55,362 nucleotides of DNA, taken from positions 1 through 55,362 of the forward strand of contig NZ_RHOW01000017.1 of the NCBI RefSeq assembly GCF_003946215.1, written 5' to 3'. The stretch comes from Lapidilactobacillus mulanensis (lineage in GTDB: Bacteria; Bacillota; Bacilli; Lactobacillales; Lactobacillaceae). The first letter of the stretch is position 1. Each line of letters starts with the position of its first letter. Position numbers and translations under genes: made by a program. The notes beneath the pieces are model-generated. The model was given only the letters and a program-made list of their open reading frames with translations, did no database searches and was not told where the DNA came from. This document shows positions 1 to 9,045 of this stretch, piece by piece.

Positions 1-53
1 AAAAGGAAGAATTAGTCGCTTAAATTATACATAAACGTGTCCGGATTCTTGAC

Positions 54-1634
54 TCAGATCCATTTAATACTGGTTTCGATCTGATGATAAGTTTCAGTTG
101 TTGTATAAGTTGTTGTGGTATCACCGTTCTCTGCAGTAACGACGGATTTGACTGGGGTAGAGGTGTTGATCAACTTGTATCCGTCTGTTGATGTTAAAGT
201 CGCGCCAGCTTCATCTTGTTTCACGACTACATTTATATCTGTGTTAACTGGGACATGCGTATCAACATGTTTCTTATAAATAATTGTCGTCGTATAAGTT
301 GTTGTCATGTTGCCATTCGCATCAGTCACTGATTTCCCAGCATCTGTTGAACGTGAAACCTCATCATATCCATCAGTCGAAGATAAAACGTTGCCGGCTT
401 CATCAGTGGCAACAGTAACTTTCTCGCTAGAATTTGTGCGCTGATTATAAATTGTTGTCGTTGTATAAGTTGTTACTGTGTCACCATTCTCCGCAGTAAC
501 TACTGTCTTGTAGGGCTTTGAGACTAGGGCAACATAATAGCGACCAGAAGCTAATTGTTCTGCGGTCAAGACGTTACCAGCGCCATCGACCTTAACTGTC
601 ACATACTTGTTAGTGTTGACTGGAACGTGAACCGGATTCGTTGGATCTACCGGTGTCGTATCATCGTGTAACTTATAAACAACAGTTGTCGTGACGGTGA
701 TCGTCATATTTCCGTGAATGTCAGTAACAGAATTACCCTTATCACTCGAACGAGAAACTTCATCATAACCATCAGTTGTTGATAAAACTTTACCCGATTC
801 ATCGACGTTAATGGTGGCTTGCTTCGTTGTTGTCGTGATCTTATTATAAATAGTCGTTGTCGTATAAGTTGTGACCGTATCCCCGTTAGCAGAAGTGCCC
901 ACGGTCTTATGTGGAACCGAAGTTGATGAAACATAATATCTGCCAGACGCCACTTGTGCAGCAGTTAAAACATTACCGACACCGTCGATATTAGTCGAGA
1001 CGTATCTGTCAACGTTTACAGGTATATGACTTGATGTTGACGGAGCCCCAGTTTTAGTACCCGCATTGGCGGTATTAGTGCTTGATTGTTTAGGAGTACT
1101 TATACTACTAGTTGTGTTCGTAGTTGGTTTAATTGCTATTTTATCTGTAGAGGTGCCAGTTGAAGAATCTGGTGATGCGACAGAAGTTGTGTCTTCACTA
1201 GGTTGTAGAATTAATTGGGTGCCCGCATAAATTAAATCAACGTTAGTAATATGATTTATTTTTGCCAATTGCTTAACACTCGTATTAAAGCCCGAATTAT
1301 TGAGTGCTTCCGCAATTGTGGATAAAGTATCTCCCCACTTGACGTCATAAACTTTCTTCTCTGATTCATCATATTGCTTTTTTATTTCTTGAATCGGTCT
1401 CACTGACCATGCTGGTGGTGAACTGATATCAGTGGTCGTAGAAACAGCTCCTGCCGTATCAGGCGCTGACGCACTGACAATTCGATTAGAACTTAACCCA
1501 ATGCCACCAGCTATAAAGGCAACAGTCAACCCGACTGTTAGCCACCCTTTACGACTGCTATGTACAAGTTTAACGTGTTGTTTGTGCGTTTCTGTTGCTT
1601 GCTGTAATCGTCTCTGCTCTCTAGTCATATTCAT
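54..1634 (-). CDS. LysM-domain surface protein with Thr-rich repeats
   Basis: Predicted exported, peptidoglycan-binding protein of about 526 residues. The N-terminus has a basic stretch followed by a hydrophobic segment (around RKGWLTVGLTVAFIAGG), resembling the long signal peptides of lactobacillar surface proteins. One LysM domain lies at about residues 95-147 (VKWGDTLSTIAEAL, then YAGTQLILQP). A Ser/Thr-rich linker runs to about 203. Then come two repeats of about 120 residues (about 204-323 and 336-455) and a third, partial one. Each repeat ends in Thr-rich strands such as TVTTYTTTTIYN and contains DGYDEVSRS. There is no LPxTG motif or C-terminal membrane segment, so attachment is probably by LysM alone. 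I chose the ATG at 1634 because GAGGAG at 1643-1648 then sits 8 nt away; the ATG at 1640 is only 2 nt from it. The repeat function is unknown; adhesion is an inference. Confidence 0.85.
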   Translation of the reverse strand: MNMTREQRRLQQATETHKQHVKLVHSSRKGWLTVGLTVAFIAGGIGLSSNRIVSASAPDTAGAVSTTTDISSPPAWSVRPIQEIKKQYDESEKKVYDVKWGDTLSTIAEALNNSGFNTSVKQLAKINHITNVDLIYAGTQLILQPSEDTTSVASPDSSTGTSTDKIAIKPTTNTTSSISTPKQSSTNTANAGTKTGAPSTSSHIPVNVDRYVSTNIDGVGNVLTAAQVASGRYYVSSTSVPHKTVGTSANGDTVTTYTTTTIYNKITTTTKQATINVDESGKVLSTTDGYDEVSRSSDKGNSVTDIHGNMTITVTTTVVYKLHDDTTPVDPTNPVHVPVNTNKYVTVKVDGAGNVLTAEQLASGRYYVALVSKPYKTVVTAENGDTVTTYTTTTIYNQRTNSSEKVTVATDEAGNVLSSTDGYDEVSRSTDAGKSVTDANGNMTTTYTTTIIYKKHVDTHVPVNTDINVVVKQDEAGATLTSTDGYKLINTSTPVKSVVTAENGDTTTTYTTTETYHQIETSIKWI

Positions 1635-2067
1635 TTCCATTTCTCCTCAAAAATTTCTAGTCAACCCAGTGCTTAATCGTGAGTGCAATCGTAAATTTAT
1701 AATTACGCTCACAATCAATATTATCCATACATCTTTGAAATTACTTTTGTGGATAATACGTTACTGCCGTATATACTACAACTTGACTGCGATATATAAT
1801 GTCGTTTGAAATATATTTGTGAAGAAATGTTATTATTTTCTATTTAGTAGATAACCCGACTTTACTTAAGTTGAAATTCACCAAAACTCCAGAGGATTTC
1901 TGGCGCGCCCCATTTTATAGGCCGATGTTTCTGTCAAAAACTTTTATCTAAACGTAATCCATTATCTATAGAATAAGAAAAGTCATTAACTTTTAAGTAA
2001 TCGCTTTATTCCCTGCTAATATCTGCTAGAATATGAATCAGCAGACACAATCGAATCGGAGGGCAAG
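1635..2067. other. Divergent intergenic region, 433 nt
   Basis: AT-rich region between the surface-protein gene (minus) and the ABC transporter operon (plus). It must hold both promoters, but I see no pair of hexamers good enough to name. A short palindrome, CCAGAGGATTTCTGG, lies near 1889. No convincing small gene, riboswitch or copy of the structured repeats was found. Short open frames here lack a ribosome binding site. Confidence 0.4.
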
Positions 2068-2841
2068 ATGATGATTGAATTAACGCACGTGAATAAAACT
2101 TACGGGGAAACTGTTGCACTAAAAGATTTGTCGCTGGAAATTAAATCCGGCGAGATATTCGGGCTATTGGGGCACAACGGCGCTGGTAAATCGACTACGA
2201 TCAAAAGTTTAGTCAGTATTATTGAGCCTACTTCTGGAACAATCACTTTTGATGGCAAGGACTTGAAAGAAAATCGGCTCGCCATCAAGCAACGTATTGG
2301 TTACGTGCCAGATACACCGGATATCTTTTTACAACTGACTGCTGCGGAATATTGGGATCTGATCGCCGCGGCTTATCAGCTACCCGATGCGCAAGTTCAA
2401 CGGCGAATTGACGAATTGACGCAACTGTTCGAAATTGCCGGCAAAGAGAATGAAACAATCGAGAATTTTTCGCACGGGATGCGTCAGAAGACCATCTTGA
2501 TTGGGGCCTTATTGCCCGATCCTGACGTTTGGATCTTGGATGAGCCAATGCAAGGGCTTGACCCGCAGGCGGCCTATAACCTCAAGCAATTGATGAAATC
2601 GCACGCTCAACGAGGTAAGACGGTTATTTTTTCCACTCATGTATTGGATACGGCGCAACAATTGTGCGATGACTTAGCTATTTTGCGGCAAGGTGAGCTC
2701 ATTTATAACGGCTCGGTCGATGATTTGTTGGCGACAGAACCCGACCAAAGTTTAGAGACTATTTACCTGCACCTCACTGGCCAAAAAGATAACGCCGCAC
2801 TCTTGAACAACGTGCAAACAGATGGTGAGTCGCATGAATAA
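2068..2841 (+). CDS. ABC transporter ATP-binding protein (YthP/EcsA-like)
   Basis: Nucleotide-binding subunit of an ABC exporter, 257 residues, usual for the family. Walker A is GHNGAGKST at about 35-43. The signature is the variant FSHGMRQK at about 134-141, typical of the Ecs/Bcr-type exporter ATPases rather than the canonical LSGGQ. Walker B plus catalytic Glu is DVWILDEP at about 153-160, followed by a D-loop (GLDPQ) and the H-loop His in FSTHVL. GGAGGG lies just upstream; either ATG of the ATGATG pair (2068 or 2071) could be the start. Its stop overlaps the start of the permease gene, so the two are translationally coupled. The substrate cannot be told from sequence. Confidence 0.93.
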   Translation: MMIELTHVNKTYGETVALKDLSLEIKSGEIFGLLGHNGAGKSTTIKSLVSIIEPTSGTITFDGKDLKENRLAIKQRIGYVPDTPDIFLQLTAAEYWDLIAAAYQLPDAQVQRRIDELTQLFEIAGKENETIENFSHGMRQKTILIGALLPDPDVWILDEPMQGLDPQAAYNLKQLMKSHAQRGKTVIFSTHVLDTAQQLCDDLAILRQGELIYNGSVDDLLATEPDQSLETIYLHLTGQKDNAALLNNVQTDGESHE

Positions 2842-4456
2842 AAGCCAGCTCAAACAATTGATCAAGATTAATCTACTCTACCTTAATCCGCAACAAACCC
2901 AACAGTATCGCAAAAAAGGCAAGACTGGTTCGGCGATTACGGCGGCGATTTTGCGTCAATATTTAATGTTGACGATTCTGTTTCTGGTTCTTTATAGTGG
3001 CCAATTGTTCCCAGTCAATTTTCTCAAGTTTCCCGGACTCTTCACCTATTATTTAGGGCTATTTGCCATCATGGAGATCACCCAGATCATCACGTCCGTT
3101 TACAGCGTTTTTTATAATAGCCAAGACTTCGAAGCCTATGCGCCACTGCCGTTCAGTCGCAATGCCATCTTTTTCTCAAAGCTGATCGTCGTGGGCCTGT
3201 CGGTGACGCCGTTCTTGATTCCACAAGTCGCGCTGTTTATCCTAACCGGAATTCGCGCCACATATGGGGTTGTGCTTGGGGCGATTTGGGGAGTTTTGCT
3301 GATCTTGGTTGTCTTACTTCTCGTTTTTTGTATCGGCGCCTTACTTGTATTCGGCATTAGCAAAATTAGTTATTTACAACAACATCGTAAATTATTAACT
3401 TCGATTTTGGTCTTCTTGCCAGTGATGCTCATGTTCTTCAGTATCTTCATCATCAACTTCACCACCAATTCGAGCTCGGCAACCAGCGTAGACGTGAAAC
3501 CATTTGCACTTTTACTACCCTTCTATCAATTACTGAAAGCACCCACTCAAGTGAGCCAATTATTATTCTTCGTCGCGATTCTTTTGGTGATTGCGGTCAC
3601 ACTCTGGTTGATGATCAAGTTTCTGTTGCCAACTTTTTACGCCACCAAGTCTGTTTCTGTTAGCAAGAAAAAAACGCGTCACCATCGATATGGTGCGCGC
3701 AATTTACGGCGGCAACTTTGGCATTATAACTTTGGCTTGATCAAGGATCCCAACTTACTGATGCAAGTTTTTGCAAATAATCTGATGCCGATCATGATGA
3801 TCATGATCGTTTTAATGGGCGGTGGTCGTCTGTCACTGGCGAAAGTTTCCGCCAATTATTGGGGCGCCTTCATCCTCGCCGGCATCTTTTTCGCGGTCTT
3901 CTCCATCAATCAAGCCTCGATCGTCGCCAACGTTATTTCGTTAGACCGCCAGAATTTCAGTTTCATCAACACCTTGCCTATTGAAATGAACACCTATCTG
4001 CGGCATAAATTTAATTTTGCTGCTTTCTGCCAGATCCTGATTATGACTGTGATCCTCGTGATCGCCAGTCTATTTCTGAAAATTCCGATATTGTTTGCGC
4101 TCATTTTACTTGCCAGCAATATTATCGCTGGCATTCTTGTGAGCGAGATTTATTTCACACGTGATCTGCGCCGTTTGAATTCGGAGTGGACCAACGTGAA
4201 TCAATTATTTACCCGCGGTGGTGGCAATTTCATGGTGATGATCACCTTATTTCTGACGATCATCGCTGCCGTGGCCGTGATCGGTATTTATTTCGCGCTG
4301 CTGATGATCCCGCTGATTTCGCCAGTAATTATTAATTTAGTCATCCTCCTGATTGCAATTATCGTTGGCGGTTCAGTTGGCTGGCATTACCATAACAAAT
4401 TCTGGCAACAATTAGATCACGTTGATATTAAGACGTTTATTAAAACTCAAGAATAG
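2834..4456 (+). CDS. ABC exporter permease (YthQ-like)
   Basis: Membrane partner of the preceding ATPase, about 540 residues with roughly 10-12 hydrophobic segments spread over its length. The stretch QDFEAYAPLPFSRNAIFFSK, in a cytoplasmic loop near residue 105, resembles the large Firmicutes ABC-2-type permeases of the YthQ kind. The start at 2834 overlaps the ATPase stop (ATGAATAA) and has a GGTGAG site upstream; an earlier in-frame ATG at 2822 lies deeper in the ATPase gene and is less likely. A bidirectional terminator follows directly. Family assignment is from length, topology and pairing; the substrate is unknown. Confidence 0.88.
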   Translation: MNKSQLKQLIKINLLYLNPQQTQQYRKKGKTGSAITAAILRQYLMLTILFLVLYSGQLFPVNFLKFPGLFTYYLGLFAIMEITQIITSVYSVFYNSQDFEAYAPLPFSRNAIFFSKLIVVGLSVTPFLIPQVALFILTGIRATYGVVLGAIWGVLLILVVLLLVFCIGALLVFGISKISYLQQHRKLLTSILVFLPVMLMFFSIFIINFTTNSSSATSVDVKPFALLLPFYQLLKAPTQVSQLLFFVAILLVIAVTLWLMIKFLLPTFYATKSVSVSKKKTRHHRYGARNLRRQLWHYNFGLIKDPNLLMQVFANNLMPIMMIMIVLMGGGRLSLAKVSANYWGAFILAGIFFAVFSINQASIVANVISLDRQNFSFINTLPIEMNTYLRHKFNFAAFCQILIMTVILVIASLFLKIPILFALILLASNIIAGILVSEIYFTRDLRRLNSEWTNVNQLFTRGGGNFMVMITLFLTIIAAVAVIGIYFALLMIPLISPVIINLVILLIAIIVGGSVGWHYHNKFWQQLDHVDIKTFIKTQE

Positions 4457-4470
4457 TTAAGTCCACAAAA

Positions 4471-4514
4471 ATAACCGCTAGCAGGAAGATAATTCGACCT
4501 GCTAGTGGTTATTT
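4471..4514. terminator. Bidirectional rho-independent terminator
   Basis: A 16-bp inverted repeat (4471-4486 and 4499-4514, one mismatch) with A/T-rich ends lies between the convergent ABC permease and mleP genes. It can terminate both. Confidence 0.85.
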
Positions 4515-4524
4515 ATTTCAACAA

Positions 4525-5490
4525 TTAAATAAATTGAATGACTTGCATCAAAATTGGCATTACGATCACAAACAAGATCGTACTCGTGGTTACCACGTTA
4601 GTCGCGTACTCAACGTCACCGTGCGCTTGGCCAACTAGAATTGGTAAGACGGCTAAACCTGGTGCGGCTGATTGAATGATCAACGTATTTTGTTCGAGTG
4701 AAGGAACAACTTGTCCCATTCCTTTGAACACTGTCAAAACAACGATCATGATAATTGGGGCAATGATGAAACGGCCAGCCAATGCGCCGATCGTATCTTT
4801 ATCGAAGTGGATTGATTTCAATCCGGCATCGGCTAAAACAATCCCAATATAGATCAATGACATTGGTGTGACGATATTGCCGACCATTGTGAAGGTGTCC
4901 TTGAAGAACGTCGGGAATGGTAAGCCTAACAATAACCAAACTAACGCAACCAAGAAACCGAGTAATGGTGCTGGTAATAATTTTTTCCAATTGAATTTTT
5001 CTTTAGACTTTTCTTTTTTACCCGTTGGATCATCGCCGGAGATGAAGAAGACGCCGACAGCCCACGTTGAAACAGTATTCATGACGTAGTAAATCAGGAA
5101 GTAAGGCATGCTGACCTTGCCGAACAAAGCCATGTTCAGAGGCAAACCGATAAAGATTGTATTGGCGTTCACAAACATATTTACGAAGGCTCCCTTTCTA
5201 CCGGGACGAACTCGTAAAACTTTCACCATAATAATGGCGACGATATAGCCAAGCAAGAAACTGGCCAGTGTATAAGCCAATCCGCTCGATAAACCGATCA
5301 ACGTTTTACGCGTCAAGTTACCTAATACCGACACGAAGATCGAAGCCGGCAACGCAATGTTCATGATCAAAAACGAAATACTACTCTTAAATTTCTCGTC
5401 CAACTTGCCCGAAGAACGTAGCCAAAACCCTAAAGCAATGACAACAACGATTTCACCAACGCTGGATAATGAAGTTAGAAACGCACTCAT
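4525..5490 (-). CDS. mleP: Malate permease, AEC (auxin efflux carrier) family
   Basis: Membrane carrier of 321 residues with about ten transmembrane segments, typical of the AEC family. It probably imports L-malate (and may release lactate) for the malolactic enzyme encoded immediately upstream. MleP of Oenococcus and other lactic acid bacteria belongs to this family, and the assignment to malate rests on this gene context. The last segments carry the family-like QSAAPGLAVLPILVGQ. The start has GGGGG 9-10 nt upstream. The gap to mleS is 123 nt and has only a modest hairpin near 5522-5567 (inner CTGCG/CGCAG), so cotranscription with mleS is likely. Confidence 0.88.
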   Translation of the reverse strand: MSAFLTSLSSVGEIVVVIALGFWLRSSGKLDEKFKSSISFLIMNIALPASIFVSVLGNLTRKTLIGLSSGLAYTLASFLLGYIVAIIMVKVLRVRPGRKGAFVNMFVNANTIFIGLPLNMALFGKVSMPYFLIYYVMNTVSTWAVGVFFISGDDPTGKKEKSKEKFNWKKLLPAPLLGFLVALVWLLLGLPFPTFFKDTFTMVGNIVTPMSLIYIGIVLADAGLKSIHFDKDTIGALAGRFIIAPIIMIVVLTVFKGMGQVVPSLEQNTLIIQSAAPGLAVLPILVGQAHGDVEYATNVVTTSTILFVIVMPILMQVIQFI

Positions 5491-5613
5491 CTGTATAACC
5501 CCCGTATTTTAAGTTGTTCGAACCGAAGATATGACTGCGTTAACTTTTTCATCGCAGACAATCGGTGAGAACATTTTTACTATTGTTGCTTGATTCCGCA
5601 AAACAGAACCCTT

Positions 5614-7254
5614 TTAATCTAATGATCGATATTCTGGTACCCATTTTTCATTGGCAACTGCTGCTTTCGCATCCGCAATTGGTTCGCGGTTCAAGCCTTG
5701 CGCAACGACGTCTTCCGCAACTGCTTGCGCAACCGTTTGCGAAAAAGCATCGAGTTTAGAAACGGGTGGTAAAATTGCCGCACCAGCCTGGGCTGGATCG
5801 ACGATACCACCTAATGAATGAGCGGCCTTGCTAATTGTTTGGTCGTTCAAAACTTTAGCGGTTGATGCGATCGCGCCTAAACCTAAACCGGGATAAACTA
5901 ACGCATTGTTAGCCTGACCGATTTCGTACGTAACGCCGTTATATTCCACTGGATCGGTAGGAATTCCGGTTGCAACTAACGCGCGGCCTTCAGTCCATTC
6001 GATCAAATCAGCGGCTTTAGCTTCAGCAAGCTTGGTTGGATTAGACAACGGTAAGATAATTGGGCGTTCAGTGTGAGCGGCCATTTCTTTAATAATTTCT
6101 TCTGTGAAGGTTCCTGGTTGTGTAGACGTCCCGACTAAAATTGTGGGATGGATAGCCTTAACAGCTGCGGCTAAACTAGTCAGCTCATCTGCATTGGCAA
6201 ATTCAGAACGTGAACGTGCAAATGGCTTCTGTTCTGGTGTCAAATCAGGCATATCATCAAACAATAAGCCTTGCTTGTCGACCATGTAGAAATGTTTGCG
6301 TGCTTCTTCTGGATCGACGCCAGCCTGGATCATTTCTTGCCAGATCCGCGACGTAATCCCAGCACCGGCAGTACCAGCACCGAAGCTCAGATAAACTTGG
6401 TCTTTGATCGACTGCTTAGAAATATTTAACGCACCTAGAATCGAAGCTAGAACAATGATCCCAGTGCCTTGAATATCGTCGTTGAAAACAACATTCTTTT
6501 GTTGATAGCGGCGTAATAATTCAGCAGCTGTACTACGACCAAAATCTTCGAAGTGCAAGTAGACATTAGGGAACAATTTTTCAGCGGCATTGACAAACTT
6601 GTCGACAAATTCGTCGTAGCGTTGGCCGCGGACACGTTCGTGACGATTACCCAAATATAAAGGATCATCTAATAAACTCTGACGATTTGTCCCAGCATCT
6701 AAAGAAACGGGCAAAACTTCGCTTGGATCGATTCCTGCGGCAGCCGTGTAAACCATCAGCTTACCAACAGAAATATCGACACCTTGCACGCCCCAATCAC
6801 CAATGCCAAGAATTCCTTCGCCGTCAGTAACAACGATCAAACGAATCTTGCGACCATCCGCGGCGTTTTTCAAAATTGATTCGACCTGATCTGGTTCATC
6901 GATCGACAGAAAAGCGGCGTTTTGTGGCTGAACGAATAACGCACTATAATTTTCAATCGTGTCGGCGATCGTTGGATCATAAACAACTGGCATGAATTCA
7001 GCGATGTGTTGGCTGAACAAGTTATAGAATAAGACGCGGTTCTCGTTGAATAATGACATCAAGAAGATGCGTTTTTCGAGTGGGCTAACTTTAGTTTGAT
7101 ATTGGGCATAAGCCTGTTGTGTTTGTTCGGAAACAGTTTGGATATGGCTGGGAATTAAGCCGGCTAAGCCTAAGCTTGCGCGTTCCTCAGCAGTGAATGC
7201 AGTCCCTTTGTTTAAAAATGGGTTATTGATAATGCTTTGAGCAGATAATTTCAT
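5614..7254 (-). CDS. mleS: Malolactic enzyme
   Basis: NAD- and Mn-dependent decarboxylation of L-malate to L-lactate and CO2, the key step of malolactic fermentation, in the cytoplasm. The protein is 546 residues, full length for the family. Family stretches visible include [11 protein letters not shown] at the N-terminus, [15 protein letters not shown] (catalytic Tyr region), [28 protein letters not shown] (catalytic Lys), HFEDFGR and FNDDIQGTG (metal-binding acids), and a Rossmann motif FGAGTAGAG near residue 289. The sequence is closer to malolactic enzyme than to malic enzyme as I remember both, and the neighbouring mleP and mleR agree. GGGAGG sits ahead of the start. A promoter is visible at 7288-7317. 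Confidence 0.95.
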   Translation of the reverse strand: MKLSAQSIINNPFLNKGTAFTAEERASLGLAGLIPSHIQTVSEQTQQAYAQYQTKVSPLEKRIFLMSLFNENRVLFYNLFSQHIAEFMPVVYDPTIADTIENYSALFVQPQNAAFLSIDEPDQVESILKNAADGRKIRLIVVTDGEGILGIGDWGVQGVDISVGKLMVYTAAAGIDPSEVLPVSLDAGTNRQSLLDDPLYLGNRHERVRGQRYDEFVDKFVNAAEKLFPNVYLHFEDFGRSTAAELLRRYQQKNVVFNDDIQGTGIIVLASILGALNISKQSIKDQVYLSFGAGTAGAGITSRIWQEMIQAGVDPEEARKHFYMVDKQGLLFDDMPDLTPEQKPFARSRSEFANADELTSLAAAVKAIHPTILVGTSTQPGTFTEEIIKEMAAHTERPIILPLSNPTKLAEAKAADLIEWTEGRALVATGIPTDPVEYNGVTYEIGQANNALVYPGLGLGAIASTAKVLNDQTISKAAHSLGGIVDPAQAGAAILPPVSKLDAFSQTVAQAVAEDVVAQGLNREPIADAKAAVANEKWVPEYRSLD

Positions 7255-7287
7255 ATGAAAAACCTCCCGTATTTAATTTACTTACGC

Positions 7288-7317
7288 ATTGTAAAACGTG
7301 GTTTAAAATATAGTCAA
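7288..7317 (-). promoter_or_regulatory. Probable mleS promoter
   Basis: On the minus strand, TTGACT (7312-7317) and TACAAT (7288-7293) are separated by 18 nt, about 30 nt before the mleS ribosome binding site. This is a good sigma-A match. The MleR binding site was not identified; LysR-type sites would be expected just upstream, between here and the structured element at 7405. Confidence 0.6.
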
Positions 7318-7404
7318 AAGATGGTAGGATGATAAATATAATTTATAACGAGATTGTGCTGAGACCATCTTCAATCTTCGATTGGGTTGATTTTGTGCGG
7401 TTCC

Positions 7405-7601
7405 GGCTAAATTTGTGGTGGGAACTGGGAAACTGCTGTGGGGACGGCTGCAGGATTTCCAAAGTACGGAAATTCTTCCGCCTGAAATCTGAGCTCTTCC
7501 AAGAACGGGAAGATCTCAGATTTCCCCATTTTGTAAATTCGCCAAAACCGCTCATTAACAAAATTGCCACTGCAGTCCCAGTTCCCACCACAAATTTTGC
7601 C
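7405..7601 (+). repeat. Structured intergenic element, family A, copy 1
   Basis: A 197-nt element whose two ends form a long stem (GGC...GTGGTGGGAACTGGG with CCCAGTTCCCACCAC...GCC, continued by ACTGC/GCAGT and GTGG/CCAC). Inside are three hairpins: 7453-7475, 7485-7523 (16 bp with one C/T mismatch) and 7528-7564. A second copy of exactly the same length lies at 32397-32593, and several of the differences between them change both partners of a pair. Open reading frames across it on both strands are judged spurious. It lies between the mleS promoter and mleR. It could be a structured RNA or a DNA repeat; the function is unknown. Confidence 0.85.
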
Positions 7602-7891
7602 TCGTCTATTCGGACGAGCTCGATATATTCAACGTCAAATATTTAATTTACTTTTCTATTCCCATCAATATTTTTTTAACGCGCAAAACTAAAATCGGTA
7701 ATTTAAGTACACGACCAATTTAAAAATAAGCGCAATCTGTTGTCTAAAACGCCTTGTTGTCGGTTCTTGAACTAATCTGCACCTATTTTAAAATTTGTCG
7801 TGTCCTAATATGCTCAGATTTGAAATTCATCACAATTTTTATTTTGTTATTCCTAGTAAAGGCTACCTTGAAAATCAACTTCCAGGAACCC

Positions 7892-8136
7892 TGTTATTCA
7901 TTTCCTACACTAAACAAATTAAGTTTAGGTCGAAAGTGCTGGGGCAGGCAGTCGTGGCAGTGACAACCATGTTGGTGGGCCGTTTTTGCCCGCCTTACAT
8001 GGTGGATCGATTCGAGATTTTGCCGGTTTTGCAAAAGCTCAAATCGAAGCTTGAAGACTTCCATGAACCTCGGAAGGCTTCAAGCGATCCCACAGCCACA
8101 GACCTGCCTGACCCAGCACTTTCGACCGAAGGTAGA
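7892..8136 (+). repeat. Structured intergenic element, family B, copy 1
   Basis: About 245 nt. It starts with a small conserved hairpin (CTAAAC/GTTTAG, 7911-7927), then an outer stem (7930-7951 with 8104-8125) enclosing three hairpins: 7965-8004, 8008-8046 and 8049-8085. It ends with GGTAGA at 8131-8136, 34 nt before the mleR start and just ahead of its AAGGAAGG site. A second copy lies at 32689-32943 upstream of uxaA. The two share single-stranded and mismatch positions while the stems have different but complementary sequences. If transcribed with mleR, it would be a 5' leader. Confidence 0.8.
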
Positions 8137-8169
8137 TCTATTATTTAAATCAAAAAAGGAAGGTACCCC

Positions 8170-9042
8170 ATGAAACTCCAAGACTTATTCTACTTCGATA
8201 AATTAGTCGAGCTCAAAAGCTATAGCGGCGTTGCAAAACACTTTGACGTCAGCCAACCCACCATTTCTTACGCCATCAAACGCCTAGAAGAAGAATTCGA
8301 CGTTGCGCTCGTCAATCGCGACGTTTATCAACAGATCAGCATCACACCCGCCGGTCAACAGTTTGATCGGCATATCAAAATTGTGATCAACGAACTCAAT
8401 ATCGCCCAAATGGATTTGGCAGCCAGCCAAGAAAAAGTAATTAATTTCGGTTTGCCGCCGATCATCGCCAATTATTTTTTCCTTCAGTTCGTCGATCAAC
8501 TCGTCAAAGCTGATCTATTGAATAATTTGAAGACAACTGAAGGTGGATCGAAGGCTCTATTGCCCGAGCTGGAAAATGGCCACCTAGATATGGCGTTGCT
8601 AGGATCACTCGCCCCATTACAATCAGAAAAGTTACAAGCAACCATCTTAGCGCGACACCATTTCAAAATCATCACCGCCGAAAATTCACCCCTCGCCACC
8701 AAGAAAACGGCCAATTTTCGCGACTTAAAAAACGAGCCGTTCATCATTTTGACCGATGGTTTCATCCATCGCCAGATTTTCGATCTACTTAGCGCGGCCA
8801 ATCAGGTTTTTCCACTGATCATTTATCAAGCAACCGATGTAGAGTTGCTGAAACGGCTTGTCGGTCAGGGTATGGGCGTCGGTATTTTAACAGAGACCGC
8901 CATTTTGCCCACGGATCATTTACACGTAATCGATTTAATCGATGACAATTTGCCGGATTTTATTATTTCGTTGGTTTACCGCAATTCGACTTTACTCACA
9001 CCACACCAGCAACAATTGATTTCAATTCTGAGGGGGAATTAA
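8170..9042 (+). CDS. mleR: LysR-family regulator of the malolactic genes
   Basis: Transcription factor of 290 residues. The N-terminal winged helix-turn-helix is at about 1-60 (YSGVAKHFDVSQPTISYAIK, then LEEEFDVALVNRD), followed by the periplasmic-binding-like effector domain at about 90-290. By position, divergent from mleS-mleP, and by length it matches MleR, the activator that responds to malate in lactococci and lactobacilli. GGAAGG precedes the ATG. The 0.9-kb upstream region carries a family A and a family B structured element. The next gene starts 3 nt after the stop. Confidence 0.85.
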   Translation: MKLQDLFYFDKLVELKSYSGVAKHFDVSQPTISYAIKRLEEEFDVALVNRDVYQQISITPAGQQFDRHIKIVINELNIAQMDLAASQEKVINFGLPPIIANYFFLQFVDQLVKADLLNNLKTTEGGSKALLPELENGHLDMALLGSLAPLQSEKLQATILARHHFKIITAENSPLATKKTANFRDLKNEPFIILTDGFIHRQIFDLLSAANQVFPLIIYQATDVELLKRLVGQGMGVGILTETAILPTDHLHVIDLIDDNLPDFIISLVYRNSTLLTPHQQQLISILRGN

Positions 9043-9045
9043 CTC

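Noticed and set aside
7329-7646. Plus-strand open frame across element A copy 1, similar to one at 32387-32614
   Set aside because: The similar translations come from the shared element. Changes between copies follow base pairing rather than codons, the minus strand is also open, and there is no ribosome binding site.
7795-8148. Open frames across element B (also 32759-33004)
   Set aside because: Composition follows the hairpins, there is no ribosome binding site, and the frames are not conserved between the two B copies.
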